A stretch of DNA of 64,000 bases from Bathynomus jamesi (GCA_023014485.1 JAJOZX010012274.1:44630-108629); one strand, 5' to 3'; counted from the first letter of the stretch, positions 44,304 through 55,210 are shown. The notes: generated by a model not told the origin, from the letters alone. Program-made: numbers and translations.

Positions 44304-45386
44304 ATGGGTTTTGACAGTGACTGTAGAGTTTGTAAAAAGGAAGTTAAGAGTAAAGATAGAGCTATTGCATGTGATAGCTGTGATGACTGGTATCACGTAA
44401 GCTGCAAAGGCCTTACAAATGATATATATAAAGGTATAAATGCTGCTTCTAAGCTTAATGTCAACTTGATGTGGTTTTGTGGCAAGTGTAGTACTGTAAT
44501 AAAAAGAAAAAATTTTAGTAAGTCCAGAGGGTCTATTAGTGAGGGAGAGGCCAGACCAACTTATAGAGATACTGTAGTTGAGCCTAAATCTAGTGAAGTA
44601 GCAGTTCAAGTAAACTTAAATGTCCCTATACCTCATAGTGAGCCTAGGCCTAGATATCCTCAGACAATTCCTGAAAATGATGAGTGGACTAAACCTAGGA
44701 AAACCTGGAAAGCTAGAATTCAAGAGCCAAGGAAAAGTGTCCTTATAGAACTAACCAATCAGTTTCATACTTTCTCGCTGGTCCAGGATCAAGATGAGAA
44801 AGCTGAAGAAAGTAGGCCTATAAAACAAAATGTTAGCAATAATAATCCAGACTCGTATAAACCCAGGCACTCTAAAGCTATAGGTGTGTTTGAACCAGCA
44901 TCCATTATAGGTGACTCTCAAGTGAGGGGCCTAGGATCTAAATTACCTAGAGGTAGCATAGCTTACTGTTATCCAGGTGCAGGGATAAATAGAATTAGTA
45001 ATAAAATTATAGAAAAAGGATCTGGTATTGACCTAACTGTACCAAAGAATATGGTTATACATGTAGGTGGAAATGATATAAAGGGTAAGCACTCCGAAGA
45101 AATCATGGAGTCATATAAACAGCTATTAACAAAGTTAAAGGAACGGAGACCTAACCTTAAAACATCTATCACAGGTATAATTCCCAGGATACATGAGAAT
45201 AATAAGTGGTACTCACAAGCATTATATATAAATAGTAGGCTTAAGACACTATGTCAGAGCATGGAAATTACATATATCGAACTGTGGAATAAATTTTACA
45301 AAAAAAGAGAGTTCTATAACAGAGATGGAATTCACCTTAATAGTAAAGGAACTGATTTACTATCAAAGATTGTATCATATAATTGA
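44304..45386 (+). CDS. LINE ORF1: PHD finger and SGNH esterase
   Basis: I take the start as 44304 (MGFDSDCRVCKKEVKSKDRA), because the upstream part of the open frame (from 44187) lies in sequence shared with the 3' UTR. Residues about 5-60 form a PHD-type finger: CRVC, ACDSCDDWYHVSC, WFCGKC. A Ser/Pro/Lys-rich linker follows. Residues about 230-360 are an SGNH (GDSL-like) hydrolase: IIGDSQVRGLG, YPGAGINRI, VIHVGGNDIKGK and DGIHLNSKGTDLL supply the Ser, Gly, Asn and Asp/His. Such esterase-type ORF1 proteins are known in CR1/L2-group elements. The frame is intact over 361 codons. Its role is presumed to be RNA-particle or membrane association in retrotransposition. Confidence 0.85.
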   Translation: MGFDSDCRVCKKEVKSKDRAIACDSCDDWYHVSCKGLTNDIYKGINAASKLNVNLMWFCGKCSTVIKRKNFSKSRGSISEGEARPTYRDTVVEPKSSEVAVQVNLNVPIPHSEPRPRYPQTIPENDEWTKPRKTWKARIQEPRKSVLIELTNQFHTFSLVQDQDEKAEESRPIKQNVSNNNPDSYKPRHSKAIGVFEPASIIGDSQVRGLGSKLPRGSIAYCYPGAGINRISNKIIEKGSGIDLTVPKNMVIHVGGNDIKGKHSEEIMESYKQLLTKLKERRPNLKTSITGIIPRIHENNKWYSQALYINSRLKTLCQSMEITYIELWNKFYKKREFYNRDGIHLNSKGTDLLSKIVSYN

Positions 45387-45570
45387 CTAAAAACTAAAGG
45401 AATAGGCCAAATTAGTACAAATACCAATACTCTTGATAACAATAAACTAATAAAAAATATAATCAAAACTCAAAAGAAAAAGGTCAACAAAGAAAGTAAG
45501 AGATGCAAATAATATACCATCACAGAACAAGAACCAGACTAAATTACAAGCAAAATATTCCAAGGGTTCT

Positions 45571-48400
45571 TTGTCATTTTTCTATGTAAATGCAAGAAGT
45601 ATCCGAGATAAAATAAATGAATTCAAGGCATACATAGGTATTGAAAATCCTGATGTTATGATTGTCACTGAAACTTGGACAAAATTCAGTACGATACCAA
45701 ATAGTCTATTTAGTGAAAGAGATAATACCATTACTTATGAAATTGATGGCTATGAACTTTTTTATTATGAACGTAAATATTCAGAGGGTGGCGGAGTATT
45801 TATTTATGCCAAGACAAATCTGAATCCAGTTGAAGTTACCTCCGTTAAAGAGGAAATAGTTGAATCTGTATGGATAGATATTGGGCATAAAAATGCCAGG
45901 AAAATCAGGATAGGGGGTATTTATAGACCACCTGAGGGATGTTCAGTTGGAGGAATCCCCAAAAGTAGAGAAGAAAATAAGTATGTAGAAAATCAACTTA
46001 TTGATGAAATAAATAAAGCAATGACAAGCAATATTATTATTGTTGGAGATTTCAATTATAGGCATATAGACTGGGAAATATTACAAACACCAGAAAGTAA
46101 TGAGAGATTCTTAGACTGTATAATTGAGAATTTAACCCAGTTAGTAAAGGAGCCAACCAGGGCCGATGCCATTCTAGATTTAATTCTAACAAATAATCCA
46201 GATACCTTCCAGGATATCTCGGTTTCAGAAACACTAGGTTCAGGTGATCATTGTATCCTTCGGTTTAATATTGTTTGTAATTCAAGACCTAGTGAAAATA
46301 AAGTAGAAGTTCCAGATTTTAAAAGAGGAAATATAAATGGACTAGTAAATGATCTGTGTCTAATAAATTGGACAGATATTCTACAGCCTGAACAGACAGT
46401 AACTAGTATGTGGGAAAAATTTAAAAGTATAATAATGAACATACAAAGGAAGCATATCCCACAGTGTAAAATCAGAACTGGAAAAAAAAAAAACAACCTT
46501 GGATAAACTGCAATGTAAAAAGAGCAATCAGAGAAAAAACAAAAGCATTTCATAAATTCAAAAGAACTAAAAATGGCACAGACTCCGAAATATATAAAAG
46601 TAAAAGAAGCATTTGCAAGAAAGTAATCAGAGATAGCAAACGAGACCTGGAAAAAAGCCTAGCCAAGAATTCAAAAAACAATCCTAAGAAGTTTTTCAGT
46701 CACTTCAATTTGAAAAGTAGAGTGAAAAAGAAAATTGGCCCCCTCCATATAGATGATGATCTTGAAATAACTGAAGAACTAAACAAATACTTCTCATCAG
46801 TATTCACAAATGAAAATTTAAATAATATTCCTGATCTTATACTACCAGGACAAGATAGAGAAATAAATGAATTAAGGGTAACAAAACTAGATATCTAAAA
46901 GCAATAGATAAATTAAAAATGGAAAAATCTCCAGGGCCAGATGAAATGCATCCAATAGTCATAAAAGCTGCCAAAAAGAATATAGCACAGGCACTAGAAA
47001 TTATTTTTAATAAATCATTGATATGTACTGAAATTCCAGAGGATTGGAAGAAAGCAAATGTGGCTCCAATCTTTAAAAAAGGAAATAGAAACTTGGCAAA
47101 AAACTACAGACCCATCAGCCTCACCTCCATTATTTGCAAATTACTCGAAAGTATCATTAGAGGTAAAGTTACTGAGTTCCTTGAAGAGTGCAACCTTATA
47201 AATGATAGCCAGCATGGCTTTCGAAATGGAAGGTCCTGTCTAACCAACTTGATTGAATTTTATGATGGAGTCCTATTGCATTTGGACAATAAAGAGCCAG
47301 TAGATATAGTATACTTAGATTTTGCAAAGGCATTTGATACTGTTCCTCATGCAAGATTGTTGGTAAAAGTTAGAGCCCATGGTATAAGAGGTCATATAGC
47401 TGATTGGATAGAAGAATGGCTGAGAAATAGAAAACAGAGTTCATCTAAATGGAAATAAGTCTACTTGGAGACCCGTATTGAGCGGAGTCCCACAGGGGTC
47501 TGTTCTGGGACCTCTGCTTTTTGTTGTCTATATAAATGATCTAGAGAAGGGCCTATCATGTAAAACCTCAAAATTTGCTGATGATACAAAATTAGGCCAT
47601 AATGTTAAGTCAGTAGCAGGAGCAATGACAATACAAAAAGACTTAGACAGAGTAACAGCCTGGGCAGATAAGTGGGAGATGAAATTTAATGTTGATAAGT
47701 GCAAGGTTATGCATATTGGGCCAAAAAATCCAGAATTTGAATACAATATGAATGGAATTTGGATTAAAAATGATGATAAAGAGAAAGACTTGGGTGTCAC
47801 TGTGACAAATGAACTTAAACCCTCAAATCACTGTATGGTAATCAGAAATAAAGCAAATGCTAGACTCAATCTCATGCAGACACACATTGAATACAAATCA
47901 CCCAATATTATAAAGCAACTATACATTTCATATGTGAGACCCCTCCTCGAATACTGCATTCAATTTAATAGTCCCTATTTGATACAAGATATTGAAAAAC
48001 TGGAAAAAGTACAGAAACGAGCAACAAGAATGATCCCATCTCTAAGACAATTGACATATAAGGAAAGACTGGCGTATCTAAGCATGTTCTCATTAAAAAG
48101 GAGGAGGTTAAGGGGTGATATGATAGAGGTGTATAAAATGATAAAAGGGTTGGATAAGATAGATTTTGAGTCTCTTTTCATTAAAGATCACAATAATCAG
48201 ACTAGAGGTCATAGTATGAAATTATTTAAAGCCAAGATGTAGAACAAATTTAAGAAAATAGTTTTACAAACAGAGTAATTAAGTTTTGGAACAGTCTGAC
48301 AGAAGAAGTGTGACTTCAGATAACTTGATTCTTTCAAAAGAAGGTTGGATAGTTTGATGTCTGCAAGGGACATCTGGTGATGGTGTTTAAGCCCATTTTT
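45571..48400 (+). pseudogene. LINE ORF2: endonuclease and reverse transcriptase, frameshifted
   Basis: The first 311 codons (45571-46506) are an apurinic-like endonuclease: FFYVNARSIRDKINEF, VTETWTKF, GGGVFIYAK, IYRPPEG, IIIVGDFNYRHIDW, SGDHCILRF. A shift in an A-run near 46485 follows, then the linker to 46898. A second shift leads to RT fingers (KSPGPDEMHPIVIK, VAPIFKKGNRNLAKNYRPIS) and YLDFAKAFDTVPH. A third near 47450 leads to SGVPQGSVLGPLLFVVYIND and the catalytic FADDTK. The frame closes at 48242 (LFKAKM); the C-terminal tail (FWNSLTEEV, DSFKRRLDSLMSARDIW) persists beyond, with stops, to about 48390. Few lesions compared with other LINEs here, so this is a fairly young copy. Confidence 0.9.
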
Positions 48401-49108
48401 ATTGCATGAATGGTACTAGTTTATTTCATATATATTATGTGCATTTGGGTGATAGATCCCACAGCTCAACACAGGTGTTGTGGGATATAGGGAGGCAGCA
48501 TCTTGGGTTAGGGGATACTCTCTGTCCTTACACACCCTATTTAAAGAGATTCCTCTGCCGAGCGTGCCCCCCATAGTACTGTGAGGTATTGAAAAACTCA
48601 TGATCTTCACTTGCCCCACAAACACCTTTAAATGGGACCCAAAATGGGTGCACACACATTTCTACATTACTGTACAGTCTTTACAGCCACACCTACACTT
48701 TTCCTCTAAGTATATATATTGTAATGTATATGGATGTAAATTGTGACTTGGTCCGCAATTGATATGGACCGTGACTTATTTTTGGTTGGCATGGTACTGG
48801 TATTGATGGGTACCATAATGAAATTGACTGGATTCTTTGGATCTGATATATTTGCATGTCAGTTATAAATATAGATATAGTGTGTAACATATTTGTGGAT
48901 AGTAGCCTATTATGACTTTGATCCTCTGGATCCAGAGATTCTATCTTTAGTTTTAAATTGATAATTAATTAGTTTTAAATTGATACTTAATTAGTTTTGT
49001 AAAAATTGGTTATTGCCAATGTACAGGCAGTTTTTACATAGTGGAGCCACCTCGATGGGCCGAAGTGGCCCCTAGTGTGCCCACTATAAAAATTTCTTAT
49101 GTTCTTAA

Positions 49109-49872
49109 ATTGGTCTGAGCAATGTCACTCTTTTCCTAAAATGTTCAAAATATGAAACAAGGTACTAGGCTACTTAGGTAAAGCTTGCTAGCCAAGCCCT
49201 GAGCCTATTCCAAAGTAAAACCAAACTTAGGTTAGTCATGAATCATGGTAGGCCTAGGCCCAAGATTATTATGTTGAAAATGTCTGAGTACTCACTCTTT
49301 CAGAAACCATATACGATGAATAACTAAAACAATTCCTTATCTTTAAGATTAGGATTTCTACATTACTCTTAGGGATAATCATTTCACTAATGATTACTAC
49401 CTAATCACCCTCGTCTTCCTCCCAACCTCTTCCTCTTCTCACCTGTCTTTAGATAATTAACCTGGTCTGACCCACAGCAAAGGTAAACAAACAAAATTCA
49501 GGAGAAATGCGTATTTGACGTCATAAGTATTTCAGCTTATTTTTAAAAATAGGACTAGTCCTGCATAAAACTGAATTTAGCTTACCTTAAAATTCCAACC
49601 TACCTTGCCCCAATAGTCAGCTGTATCCATAATTTATGGCCAGGGCAATGTGGATAGGCCTAAGCTACTGATCGGTCGAAGGAATAGTTCACCAAAGGTT
49701 AAAGTTATCTTCAATCTTACGTTTTATATCTCACTATAAAAAATTATAAAGTAAACTTAAGTAGGGTCATTACATATCTTTCAAATAAATGCTTCATCAA
49801 ATTAATTTAATACATCTATATATGTATGGCCTTACAGTATTATAACTGTTTATTTAAAGCTTTGTTTTACCC
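49109..49872. other. No gene seen
   Basis: AT-rich sequence without recognised coding, repeat ends or splice-supported frames. Confidence 0.45.
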
Positions 49873-50778
49873 AAGGCTGGATTTAGCTACCAAGGGGCTC
49901 TACGCCAATTAGAATTCTGGGGCCCCTTAATATTGTAAAATATTGAACTGATTATTTTTATTATTATTTTCAATACTAATTTTAAAATATGTCTTTTTGA
50001 GCCATTGACTATAAAAACAATATTTTTCAATAGAACAAGAGGAACAATAAACAAAAGGAAACAGAGAAAAAAACCTGTCATTTGTAATAAGTATGTACAG
50101 CAAAGAAATCACATTTTCAATATTGACACAATTTCGATACTTTTGTGGAAAAAGAAGAGGAAAAGAAGCAATCAAAAATTAAAATTTTTCTTTTTGAGAT
50201 TTCTTTGAAGCAAATTTGTTTGTGATGTCATTGTGATCTCATGCTCAACTGACAGAAAAGCAAGTGCATTCAGTCGATCTTGCCTCATAGATGAGTGTAG
50301 CCGATTTTTAATCAATGCAAACTTTGAAAAAGAACTTTCTCCTTCGCAAACTGTTACAGGAAAAGAAAGTAAGTTTGGAGAGCAGTTGTGACATTTGGAA
50401 AGGTAGACTCCACTCTTCCATGTGATTTGATGTACTGGTGATCTTGTGTGGTGTAAAGTCAATGTTGATACGAGTCAAAAGTGCGAAAATTGCGGAAATT
50501 CGTCCACACAGCCAGGTTCCAGATCAGTTGAGCAACATCAGTTTATCAGTGTCGTTTGTGCCAAAGTCCTCTGAAATAAAGTGACACGCAGTTTTCCACT
50601 GATGCAGAGATGTCAGCATCTGGTCAATGATCACAAGGAAAGTGTGAACTCTGAATTCTTCAGGGCTCAGATCTATCTCCCCGGAAGTCGTGTTATCATG
50701 TTTGCGTCATCTTTTCCTCCTCTGACTCTCTGAATATGTCTCACATACATCAGACATGAGAACTTTTGCCTCGGAATT
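49873..50778 (-). pseudogene. hAT transposase C-terminus (zinc-finger-MYM-type family)
   Basis: On the minus strand, RT-free transposase sequence reads SDVCETYSESQRRKR near 50750 and EEFRVHTFLVIIDQMLTSL near 50640. After frame breaks comes NLLSFPVTVCEGESSFSKFA, followed by LIKNRLHSSMRQDRLNALAF (50370-50250). That last block is the hAT C-terminal dimerisation region, in the form seen in ZMYM1-like/TTF-type hAT proteins. The putative terminal sequence near 49873 (CAAGGCTGGATTTAGCTACC) and AATTCTGGGGCCCC next to it fit the ends of such elements. The upstream part is interrupted by another element at 50779-52957 and appears to resume around 52958-53060. Dead copy. Confidence 0.7.
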
Positions 50779-50998
50779 CAATGTTACCTCTAATTTTTTT
50801 TCGTCCGTGTGCGCAAGAAATTTTCATTGTGCATACATTTAGATTCATGGTGAAAAATTGTGCAAACTTTTCTGAGCGCTATTATCTTCAAAATGAAATA
50901 TATATAAATATTAAATACTTAATAAATATTATTGCCATAAGGTGATAGCTTGATCATTACGGTACTATTAAATGGATATTAAAAAACTGTTTATAATA

Positions 50999-52359
50999 CA
51001 GGGTGGGGCACGGGAATCAAGTGTTTTTTGAATAGCTAGTAATCGGCCATTAGGAATGGGAGGGGCGTGCGGTAGGTAGCATTCCATTCCTGGGTTCATA
51101 GCATTTAACTTTAACTAACACTCACCTTTATCTTTCAGGTGCCATCATGGAGCAGTGGACGTTAGAACACCGCATGTTCGCGTATGATCATTTTGTTAGG
51201 AGTGGCGAGTCAGTGACAGCAGTTCAGCGTGCGTTTCGCCGCAGATTCAACATTCATCGAAATGACTCTGTTCCCGCTCATGACACAATCTTACGTTGGG
51301 TTAACAATCTTCAAACAGGAGGCTCAATAATGAAAACAAAACCGAAGGGGCCGCAACGCACTGTGCGTACTCCAGAGAACGTTGAAAGGGTCAGACAAGC
51401 GATGTTGCAAAGCCCAGGCCGCTCTGCTCGGAGACATTCAGCTGCACTCGGAATCAGCAATCGTACTGTTAGACGGATTTTGCATGAAGAATTACATTTT
51501 CACCCATACAAGTTAGCGATGGTGCAGGAATTGAATGTAAACGATTGCCCCCAACGACTGAATTTTGCACAGGAAATGCTTGCACTTTATGAGCAGAATG
51601 AAAACATGATGGTGGTAATGAGTGATGAAGCCCATTTCCACCTTAATGGGGCCGTCAACAATCAAAACTGTCGGTATTGGGCTGCTGAAAATCCGCGACA
51701 ACTCCATGAAAAACCGCTGCATAGCCCTAAGGTTACAGTTTGGTGCGCGGTGGGAAAGTTTGGCGTCATCGGTCCCTATTTCTTCGAACAAAATGGGGTT
51801 ACCGTTACCATAACATCTGGGCGTTACATTGAGATGGTGAACACCTTTTTCATCCCTGAGTTACGAAGAAGGCGTATTGCTCGTCGACATTTGTGGTTTC
51901 AGCAAGATGGGGCCACGCCACACACCGCCAGAGCGTCAATGGCTGTTCTTCGCCCCCTGTTTCCCAACCATCTCATTTCGAGATTTGGTGACATTGCATG
52001 GCCCCCTCGGTCCCCTGACTTGTCCACATGTGACTTCTTTCTATGGGGGTACCTCAAGTCACGTGTCTACGAGGACAAGCCCCGTACATTAGATGCATTG
52101 AAGGAAGCGATCCGTCAACAAATCATCCAAATCAACAGAGACCTGCTGGGAAGAGTGGAGGCCAATTTTCGTAAACGCCTTCAACAATGCGTCGACGGCC
52201 AAGGACATCATATGCCAGATATAATTTTCGGTACATGATTATTATGACATGAAATGCTATGTTCTTACGAATGTTGTTCTACCAATATATTTTCTTTACA
52301 AAAATAAATATCATTTTCCTGATTATTCCAAAAACACTTGGTTCCCGTGCCCCACCCTG
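50999..52359 (+). mobile_element. Intact DD41D mariner-like transposon
   Basis: Ends read inward CAGGGTGGGGCACGGGAATC and CAGGGTGGGGCACGGGAACC, flanked by TA (50997-50998 and 52360-52361). Length 1361 bp with one uninterrupted transposase gene. The near-identical ends and open frame suggest recent arrival. Confidence 0.93.
51147..52238 (+). CDS. Intact DD41D-type transposase
   Basis: A 363-codon open frame starts MEQWTLEHRMFAYDHFVRSG, 21 bases after an ATCTTTCAG that could be a splice acceptor but need not be used. The N-terminus has two helix-turn-helix units (FAYDHFVRSGESVTAVQRAF; SARRHSAALGISNRTVRRIL). The catalytic core has Asp in VVMSDEAHFHLNG, Asp in WFQQDGATPHTAR and Asp in SPDLSTCDFFLWGYLKSRVY; the last two are separated by 41 residues, the spacing of the DD41D group of Tc1/mariner elements. 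Conserved NNQNCRYWAAENP and KVTVWCAV lie between. The C-terminus ends DIIFGT. No stops or frame breaks, and all three acidic residues are present, so it may encode an active enzyme acting on the flanking CAGGGTGGGG ends. Confidence 0.93.
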   Translation: MEQWTLEHRMFAYDHFVRSGESVTAVQRAFRRRFNIHRNDSVPAHDTILRWVNNLQTGGSIMKTKPKGPQRTVRTPENVERVRQAMLQSPGRSARRHSAALGISNRTVRRILHEELHFHPYKLAMVQELNVNDCPQRLNFAQEMLALYEQNENMMVVMSDEAHFHLNGAVNNQNCRYWAAENPRQLHEKPLHSPKVTVWCAVGKFGVIGPYFFEQNGVTVTITSGRYIEMVNTFFIPELRRRRIARRHLWFQQDGATPHTARASMAVLRPLFPNHLISRFGDIAWPPRSPDLSTCDFFLWGYLKSRVYEDKPRTLDALKEAIRQQIIQINRDLLGRVEANFRKRLQQCVDGQGHHMPDIIFGT

Positions 52360-52957
52360 TATTATATATTCTTAAAAAAGAAAACATTTTATCCATTCTA
52401 AAAATATGAATAAAATAAAAAAAAAATAAATAAAATTCAACAAAATGAAGAAATAAAATAAAAATAACATTAATTGAAAATGACTATTTTAGTTATTTCT
52501 CAAAACAATTTTTAGCACTTAGCAATTTAAAATAGACTATCAAGATTAATACATGATTTTATCCATTCACAAAATAGGAATAAAATAATAAAATAATTTT
52601 ATTTTTTATGAATTATGAGATAATTACTATTAATTTTTATGCAAAAATAAGAGAGAGAAGGCTTATATTCAATGCGTTAATGCATAAAATAAAAAAATGT
52701 AAATACATAGAGTAAAAAAAATCTGTATTGCGTAATTGCGCGGACGTCAGCGAAGTCGGGCGAAGGGATTAATACTTAAAAGAGCGACTATAGAGTATGC
52801 TGATGCAAATGGTCAGACCTTGTGTGACGGTATATTTTTTAAATTACTTCATTTACTGTCGTGATTCATGATACGCTCGAGCCTGTGCGCATTTTATTTT
52901 GCTGTGCGCGCGGGTTTCACAACGCGTGCGCGCGCGCACACCTTAGAGGGAACATTG

Positions 52958-53254
52958 CCTCGGATCCTATTTCATCAAAGTTGTTCTCATTTAGTTAATA
53001 AAATTCTTCAACTAGGAAAGCAATGCAACTGCATTATGAATGCCTATAATCGTGCTTTAAAGTAATATTTATCTAAAATAAAATATAGAAATAATACTTA
53101 TCTACGAAAATATTTATGAAAAACTTCTCTAGAAAAATATTTAGATATATTTATTGAAAAATAAAATCCAAAATATTTTCGCCCTACGTCATGACAGCAC
53201 TTGGGGTAATGGGTAATTCAGCCCTGATTTTATTTATTCTGACATACGAGAGAG
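52958..53254. other. Remnant of older hAT element and spacer
   Basis: The first 100 bp appear to continue the interrupted hAT pseudogene on the minus strand; the rest is AT-rich without features. Confidence 0.35.
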
Positions 53255-53371
53255 AGGGTGAGTCAAAAGTCTGGAAACATAGGAACTATGCTTTTTAATG
53301 CAAATATACGTATAGTGTATATTTGCATTGAAAAGCATAGCTCCTATGTTTCCAGACTTTTGACTCACCCT
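53255..53371. mobile_element. Small foldback MITE
   Basis: Nearly the whole 117 bp is a palindrome: AGGGTGAGTCAAAAGTCTGG at the left and its inverse at the right, through CATAGGA(A/G)CTATGCTTTT to a centre near 53312. Confidence 0.85.
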
Positions 53372-53376
53372 ATATA

Positions 53377-53761
53377 CAGGGTGCGGCGTAAGTCGGTTTA
53401 CCTAGAATAATGGAATCACCTTGTGAATAATAATATTTATTTACTACAGAAATTATTCAGTGGCCTCCATCATGTTCAATACATACGTTGCATTATTCAA
53501 TGTGGGGTATAATCAAAAATAGAGTCAACGACCAGAAACCTCGGGACTTCGATCACACGATGACTGATACGCCAAGAGTTCGAGACGTTGAATAAATAAC
53601 AAAGAACTGTGCTGCCCTATTTGTTGTTCAGTGGTTCAAAGATGCAACGTGTGTATTGAACATGATGGAGAACACTGAATAATTTCTGTAGTAAATGATA
53701 AATATTATTCTTCACAAGGTGATTCCATTATTCTCGGTAAACCGACTTACGCCGCACCCTG
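53377..53761. mobile_element. Mariner-type foldback MITE
   Basis: Ends read inward CAGGGTGCGGCGTAAGTCGG on both sides, flanked by TA (53375-53376, 53762-53763). Inverted arms of at least 130 bp (AATAATGGAATCACCTTGTG; TCAGTG..CTCCATCATGTTC) surround a middle of about 120 bp. No coding content. Confidence 0.88.
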
Positions 53762-53763
53762 TA

Positions 53764-54715
53764 TATGCGCCTCGGTAGCGTAACGGTCAGCGTCGCCCAC
53801 TACGAATCCATCGGCCCCAGGATCGAGACCCGTTGACGGCAAGGGGCGCGCAGCAAAACCTACCTGTTCATCCTTCCACACAATAAATAAAAAAAAAAAT
53901 GGTTGGTAGATAACCGAGTACCCTGGGTAATATACAGTGCTGGGCACTAAAGCGTTAATCCGATAACAGTTAATTAACGAAGTTAACTTTTTTTAACGGA
54001 CTATTAACGGAAGTTAATTTCCATTTATCGTTATCGGACCAGTTAACTTCCGATAACTCGATATTTAGTCCGTTAACACGTTAACTGCGAGGAGTCATTC
54101 ACGGAAGATCACCGCTCCGCGAATGAATTCAAACCGCCATAACTTCAGTCTGCCAATTCCGTCCTCTGTCCTTTGAGAAGTTGGTCTTTCTGAAGGGCAA
54201 CCAGCACAGTGTGTCATAGTCTTTAATAAATGTGCCTAAAATTTAATTTTACCTTTCAGTTCCCGCCATAATAATTCTCTGGTAAATTAAAATTTAGTTA
54301 ATGGTTAGTCGTTACAAGGGTTTCAAAACATGTAATCAGTACATTTTTTATTAAAAATAAAAAAAAAAAATTAAGCAAAAAGTTACAAAACTTTATAAAA
54401 ATACAGTTAAATACCTATTTATTGTTGGATTTTGCATAAAGCATTTTCTATGGGTTTTAAAGCTTTTTTCCTTGATTTTTTTAAATGTTAGTAAAGAAAT
54501 AGTTATCGTTAACGGATTATCGTTAACTTCCGTTAACTTTGTAGTAAAATTATCGGAATCAGTTAAAAATTGGGGTTAACGGATTATCGTTATCGAAGTT
54601 AACTTTTTGGTTAACGGTGCCTACCACTGGTAATATAGTGGTTAAGACGCTGGGCTGCTGGTTGGGCGGGGTTCGAATTCCACGTTAAACTGTAGGTCTA
54701 AGGTGGAGTGACAAG
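53764..54715 (+). mobile_element. Dimeric tRNA-derived SINE, interrupted by a hAT element
   Basis: The first unit (53764-53934) has GCGCCTCGGTAGCGTAACGG and a B-box-like GATCGAGACCC, then GTTCATCCTTCCACACAATA. The second unit (from 54630) has TATAGTGGTTAAGACGCTGG and GGTTCGAATTCC, ending TCTAAGGTGGAGTG. The uninterrupted homologue at 55536-55765 confirms that the two halves belong together. Confidence 0.75.
53935..54629. mobile_element. Non-autonomous hAT element packed with GTTAAC motifs
   Basis: Tips are CAGTGCTGGGCAC at the left and, inward, CAGTGGTAGGCACC at the right. GTAATATA lies outside both ends (53927-53934, 54630-54637), a perfect 8-bp duplication, confirmed by the single copy in the homologous SINE position. 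The first 140 and last 130 bp consist mainly of GTTAAC, CGATAAC and GGATTATCGTTAAC words; the middle is AT-rich and non-coding. Confidence 0.9.
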
Positions 54716-54774
54716 CTTGACTTTCATCAGAATGAACAACTTGGGCGGACGCAAAACCAAGTCTAACGAAAGTT

Positions 54775-54950
54775 ATGATGCAAACCCACAAAGAATTTTT
54801 TTTTCCCAAGGCCTTTCGTGTATTCAGCAGTACACCTCGTCAGGGTGTGTTGCTGAATACACAAAAGGCCTTCGAATATTTTTTTCTTTCCATTCGTTGG
54901 CTCGCATTAGTCATTCATTTCACGAGTTTTGTGAAATTCATCATATATTG
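54775..54950. mobile_element. Penelope-like remnant with hammerhead core
   Basis: The minus strand reads CCTGACGAGGTGTAC, then TACACGAAAGGCCTTGG, matching the hammerhead arms at 15429-15667. An imperfect inverted copy follows (TGCTGAATACACAAAAGGCC at 54849-54870). GAAATTCATCATATAT near 54950 matches the outer edge of those repeats. Confidence 0.6.
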
Positions 54951-55009
54951 GGATTGTCGAGAGTAAGAATTTCGGCGGCGGCATTTTCAGATCATCTATT
55001 CCCAATTCA

Positions 55010-55210
55010 CGCTATTTTCATTCTCATCTTCGGCTTTCCCACTATGGTCCACATTAGGTTAAATTAAATTAGGTTGGGAAATATTAGCCATTCCCATTCG
55101 GCGCCTTTACCGTAGTTGGGAATGGAGTGACCTCTTAAATCTTGATTTCTCACCGTGTATTTTCATTCGTGAACTGCGAATGGGAATGGCATTGCGTGGC
55201 AAGTAATCTC
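55010..55210. repeat. Interspersed repeat, copy 1
   Basis: TCGGCTTTCCCACTATGGTC through ATTCCCATTCGGCGCCTTTA and GAACTGCGAATGGGAATGGC matches 58435-58660 in order and orientation at moderate identity. No coding; class unknown. Confidence 0.65.

Larger units (their letters stand above)
44090..49108 (+). mobile_element. Nearly complete CR1-type LINE with two ORFs
   Basis: The order is a 5' region, ORF1 (PHD finger plus esterase), ORF2 (endonuclease plus reverse transcriptase) and a 3' UTR ending TTCTTATGTTCTTA at about 49108, the short-repeat tail usual for CR1 elements. The 5' region 44095-44290 is a close copy of the element's own ORF2 end and early 3' UTR (48310-48495), so two copies are joined or the ends share sequence. 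About 5 kb long. Confidence 0.9.
50779..52957. mobile_element. hAT-like element nested in the older hAT pseudogene
   Basis: Ends read inward CAATGTTACCTCTAA and CAATGTTCCCTCTAA, followed on both sides by GTGTGCGC-type sequence. CCTCGGA(A/T) occurs at both edges (50769-50776, two bases short of the left end, and 52958-52965), a slightly degraded 8-bp target duplication. The body is AT-rich filler apart from an inserted mariner-like element. Confidence 0.68.
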
